Source: JBNKHG01 sp050290225 (GTDB taxonomy: Bacteria; Pseudomonadota; Gammaproteobacteria; Pseudomonadales; Cellvibrionaceae). Taken from it: a DNA stretch of 64,000 bases. This document shows, piece after piece, positions 61,322 to 64,000 of this stretch. How positions within the stretch are numbered: position 1 is the stretch's first letter; each line of letters opens with the position of its first letter. Position numbers and translations under genes: made by a program. Where the stretch lies: the NCBI GenBank assembly GCA_050290225.1, contig JBNKHG010000024.1:1-64000 (forward strand), given 5' to 3'. The notes beneath the pieces were generated by a model that saw only the letters and a list, made by a program, of their open reading frames with translations, had not been told where the DNA came from and ran no database searches.

Positions 61322-62078
61322 TAACGATACAATCAAGAAAACCATTACGGTTGCCTTGCTGATGTGTATTGTCTGTTCCGTGATTGTTTCCACGGCGGCG
61401 GTGATGCTGAAACCGGCACAGGTGGCCAACAAATCCCTCGACTTTAAACGCAATATTCTGTCGGCAGCCGGCCTGCTGCAGGAAGGTGTCAGTATCGAGG
61501 AACAGTTCGAGCAGGTTAACACCCGGGTTGTCGATTTCAGCACCGGTAAATTTACCGATGCAGTGGATGTCGACAAATACGATCAGCGTAAAGCTTCCAA
61601 GGACCCTGCCTTATCAGTGAAGTTGGATGGCGAAGAGGACGTGGCCAAGATCTCCCGGCAGGAGAAATACGCCAAGGTTTACCTGGTGGAAAAGGACGGC
61701 GCTTTGGATCGGGTGGTATTGCCGATCAAGGGTTATGGCCTCTGGTCCACCCTCTACGGCTTTTTGGCCCTTGAGTCTGATGCCAATACCGTGGTCGGTC
61801 TCGGTTTCTATGAACATGCCGAAACCCCCGGACTGGGCGGCGAAGTGGACAATCCCAAGTGGAAGTCCCTGTGGCCCGGCAAGAAAGTCTACAAAGCGGA
61901 TGGCAGCGTTGGCCTGAGAGTGATCAAGGGACACGCCGCGCCTGACTCCGCTCACGACGTCGACGGTCTTTCCGGTGCATCCCTCACCAGTAAAGGCGTC
62001 GATAACCTGATCAAGTTCTGGATGGGTGAGAAGGGCTATGCCAAATTCTTGACCAACCTGAAGAACGGGGAGGCTTAA
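61314..62078 (+). CDS. nqrC: Na+-translocating NADH:quinone reductase subunit C
   Basis: 254 residues from GTG 61314, chosen because GGAGG lies about nine bases upstream and the reading overlaps the nqrB stop by eight bases. One N-terminal membrane helix (VALLMCIVCSVIVSTAAVML) precedes a periplasmic FMN domain. The FMN-binding Thr is in DGLSGASLTSKGV (S-G-A-S-x-T). Covalent FMN is attached by ApbE, not encoded here. Confidence 0.96.
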   Translation: MANNDTIKKTITVALLMCIVCSVIVSTAAVMLKPAQVANKSLDFKRNILSAAGLLQEGVSIEEQFEQVNTRVVDFSTGKFTDAVDVDKYDQRKASKDPALSVKLDGEEDVAKISRQEKYAKVYLVEKDGALDRVVLPIKGYGLWSTLYGFLALESDANTVVGLGFYEHAETPGLGGEVDNPKWKSLWPGKKVYKADGSVGLRVIKGHAAPDSAHDVDGLSGASLTSKGVDNLIKFWMGEKGYAKFLTNLKNGEA

Positions 62079-62081
62079 TCG

Positions 62082-62738
62082 ATGAAGACTAAAGAGCTTC
62101 TGTTAGAACCGATTGTTAAAAACAACCCTATTGCCCTGCAGATTCTGGGGATCTGTTCAGCACTGGCTGTGACCAGCAGCCTGAAAGTCACAATGGTTAT
62201 GGCCATAGCTTTGACCCTGGTAACGGCGTTTTCCAACCTGTTTGTGTCCATGGTGCGCAACCACATTCCGGGTAACATCCGTATTATCGTACAGATGACC
62301 ATTATTGCCTCGCTGGTAATCGTGGTGGATCAGATCCTGAAAGCTGTGGCCTACGACATCAGTAAACAACTGTCGGTATTCGTCGGTCTGATTATTACCA
62401 ACTGTATCGTAATGGGTCGTGCCGAAGCCTTTGCCATGAAGAACCCTATGGGAGAGAGTTTCCTGGACGGTATCGGCAACGGTTTGGGCTATAGCGCTAT
62501 GTTGATCGTGCTGGGTACCATCCGCGAGCTGTTCGGTTCCGGCAAGTTGCTGGGCATTGAGATACTACCCCTGGCCACCGACGGCGGTTGGTATGTATCC
62601 AATGGTCTGCTGTTGCTGCCACCCAGTGCATTTTTCCTGATTGGCCTGATTATCTGGGCGCTGCGTTCCTACGATAAGACGCAGGTGGAATCAGAAGAGT
62701 TCGAGATCTGCGCCAATACCAAAGCGAAGGAGGCTTAA
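62082..62738 (+). CDS. nqrD: Na+-translocating NADH:quinone reductase subunit D
   Basis: 218 residues, six membrane segments, starting ELLLEPIVKNNPIALQILGI. SLVIVVDQILKAVAYDISKQ and FVGLIITNCIVMGRAEAFAM, with the conserved NCIVMGRAEAFAMKNP, are diagnostic. NqrD and NqrE form an inverted pair with an iron-sulphur cluster at the interface; the Cys of NCIVMG is a ligand. It is three bases downstream of nqrC. Confidence 0.97.
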   Translation: MKTKELLLEPIVKNNPIALQILGICSALAVTSSLKVTMVMAIALTLVTAFSNLFVSMVRNHIPGNIRIIVQMTIIASLVIVVDQILKAVAYDISKQLSVFVGLIITNCIVMGRAEAFAMKNPMGESFLDGIGNGLGYSAMLIVLGTIRELFGSGKLLGIEILPLATDGGWYVSNGLLLLPPSAFFLIGLIIWALRSYDKTQVESEEFEICANTKAKEA

Positions 62739-62741
62739 GCA

Positions 62742-63350
<609 letters not shown>

Positions 63351-63371
63351 TCAGCGAGGGAATGACGAAGT

Positions 63372-64000
63372 ATGAATATTGAAATCCTCCTGGGCGTGGT
63401 CATGTTCACTGCCATCGTGCTTGCGCTGGTGGCTGTGATTCTGAGCGCCCGCGCACAGCTGGTTAGCAGCGGTGACGTGAATATTGTAATTAACGACGAG
63501 AAGACCCTCACGGTTCCGGCGGGTGGCAAATTGCTGCCGACCCTGGCCAACAGTGGTCTGTTCCTGCCATCAGCCTGTGGCGGCGGCGGCAGCTGCGCGC
63601 AGTGCAAGTGTCAGGTGATCGAAGGCGGCGGCGGTATGCTGCCCACCGAAGAGTCTCACTTTACCAAGCGCGACGCCGCTGAACACTGGCGCCTGTCCTG
63701 TCAGGTACCGGTAAAGCAGGACATGGTTATTCATGTCCCCGAAGATGTCTTCGGTGTGAAGCAGTGGGAGTGTACTGTCGAGTCCAACCCCAACGTGGCG
63801 ACCTTTATCAAGGAGTTGACCTTGAAACTGCCGGAGGGGGAGAACGTCGACTTCCGCGCCGGGGGTTACGTTCAGCTGGAGGCGCCGCCGCACCATGTGA
63901 AGTACGCCGACTTCGACATCGATGAGGAGTATCGTGGTGACTGGGAGCGTTTCGGCTTCTTCAATATTGAATCCAAGGTCGATGAGCCGGTCATTCGTGC
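63372..64000 (+). CDS. nqrF: Na+-translocating NADH:quinone reductase subunit F, 3' end outside window
   Basis: The first 209 residues are inside. One N-terminal membrane helix is followed by a 2Fe-2S ferredoxin domain: PSACGGGGSCAQCKCQV gives C-x5-C-x2-C, and the fourth Cys is in WRLSCQVPV. The start of the FAD domain (VASNPNVATF-like strand VESNPNVATFIKELTL, and AGGYVQLEAP) is present; the NADH-binding part lies beyond 64000. NqrF takes electrons from NADH. Confidence 0.97.
   Translation, partial: MNIEILLGVVMFTAIVLALVAVILSARAQLVSSGDVNIVINDEKTLTVPAGGKLLPTLANSGLFLPSACGGGGSCAQCKCQVIEGGGGMLPTEESHFTKRDAAEHWRLSCQVPVKQDMVIHVPEDVFGVKQWECTVESNPNVATFIKELTLKLPEGENVDFRAGGYVQLEAPPHHVKYADFDIDEEYRGDWERFGFFNIESKVDEPVIR

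Overview
The window is chromosomal DNA of a marine-type gammaproteobacterium. It is most likely a member of the Cellvibrionales (Cellvibrionaceae or a close relative), though the rank is an inference from gene content. Two things point there. A Na+-translocating NADH:quinone reductase operon (nqrA-F) closes the window. The right third also keeps the order topA - small conserved genes - sulA - lexA - psrA - nagZ - methylthioinosine phosphorylase - csiV - mfd - gapdh - nqr, which resembles the order in Pseudomonas. Coding density is high, codon use looks uniform, and I saw no rRNA, tRNA or CRISPR array.

Layout. 0-7 kb: small and poorly characterised genes (VOC protein, acyl-CoA thioesterase, RDD and DoxX-like membrane proteins, a lipoprotein, an FHA-EAL signalling protein) with a decayed fabA fragment between them. 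7-11.2 kb: an accessory-looking patch with DNA topoisomerase III behind a near-ideal LexA-box promoter, an AT-rich spacer, a RelE/Phd-type toxin-antitoxin pair, a frameshifted zinc-ribbon gene, a 56-aa ORF and a truncated second copy of topB. 11.3-19 kb: RNA and transcription machinery (dbpA, efpL, rapA, deaD, yaiI). 19-24 kb: a nuclease-fold protein, a HIT protein, an aminotransferase and uvrB. 24.4-28.2 kb: a four-gene operon (HDAC-like deacetylase, flavin reductase-like protein, M20 peptidase, P-loop protein) with a dyad-rich leader. 28-32 kb: PP2C phosphatase, double-FHA membrane protein, DUF5610-type protein, a structured repeat cluster and a glutaredoxin-like protein. 32-40.6 kb: tatD, cheV, slt, uup, a universal stress protein and two membrane-anchored hypotheticals. 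40.6-51 kb: topA, the sulA-lexA SOS operon, a LOG-family protein, psrA, nagZ, an MscS channel and a purine phosphorylase. 51-64 kb: a cold-shock protein, csiV, mfd, an N-terminally extended GAPDH and nqrA to nqrF, with nqrF cut by the window end.

How it fits together. Two CTGT-N8-ACAG LexA boxes control lexA-sulA. A third lies between the -35 and -10 of topB, while uvrB has no such box in its upstream gap, so the SOS regulon here looks unlike that of E. coli. NagZ, Slt and SulA concern the cell wall and division. Mfd, UvrB, TatD, TopA and TopB concern DNA maintenance. Nqr couples NADH oxidation to Na+ export.

The least explained features are these: a roughly 55-bp repeat at three places (after truncated topB, on the uvrB stop codon, after the DUF5610 gene); a MITE-like inverted-repeat element next to the third copy; the facing short-repeat arrays downstream of sulA; and the uncharacterised four-gene deacetylase/peptidase operon.
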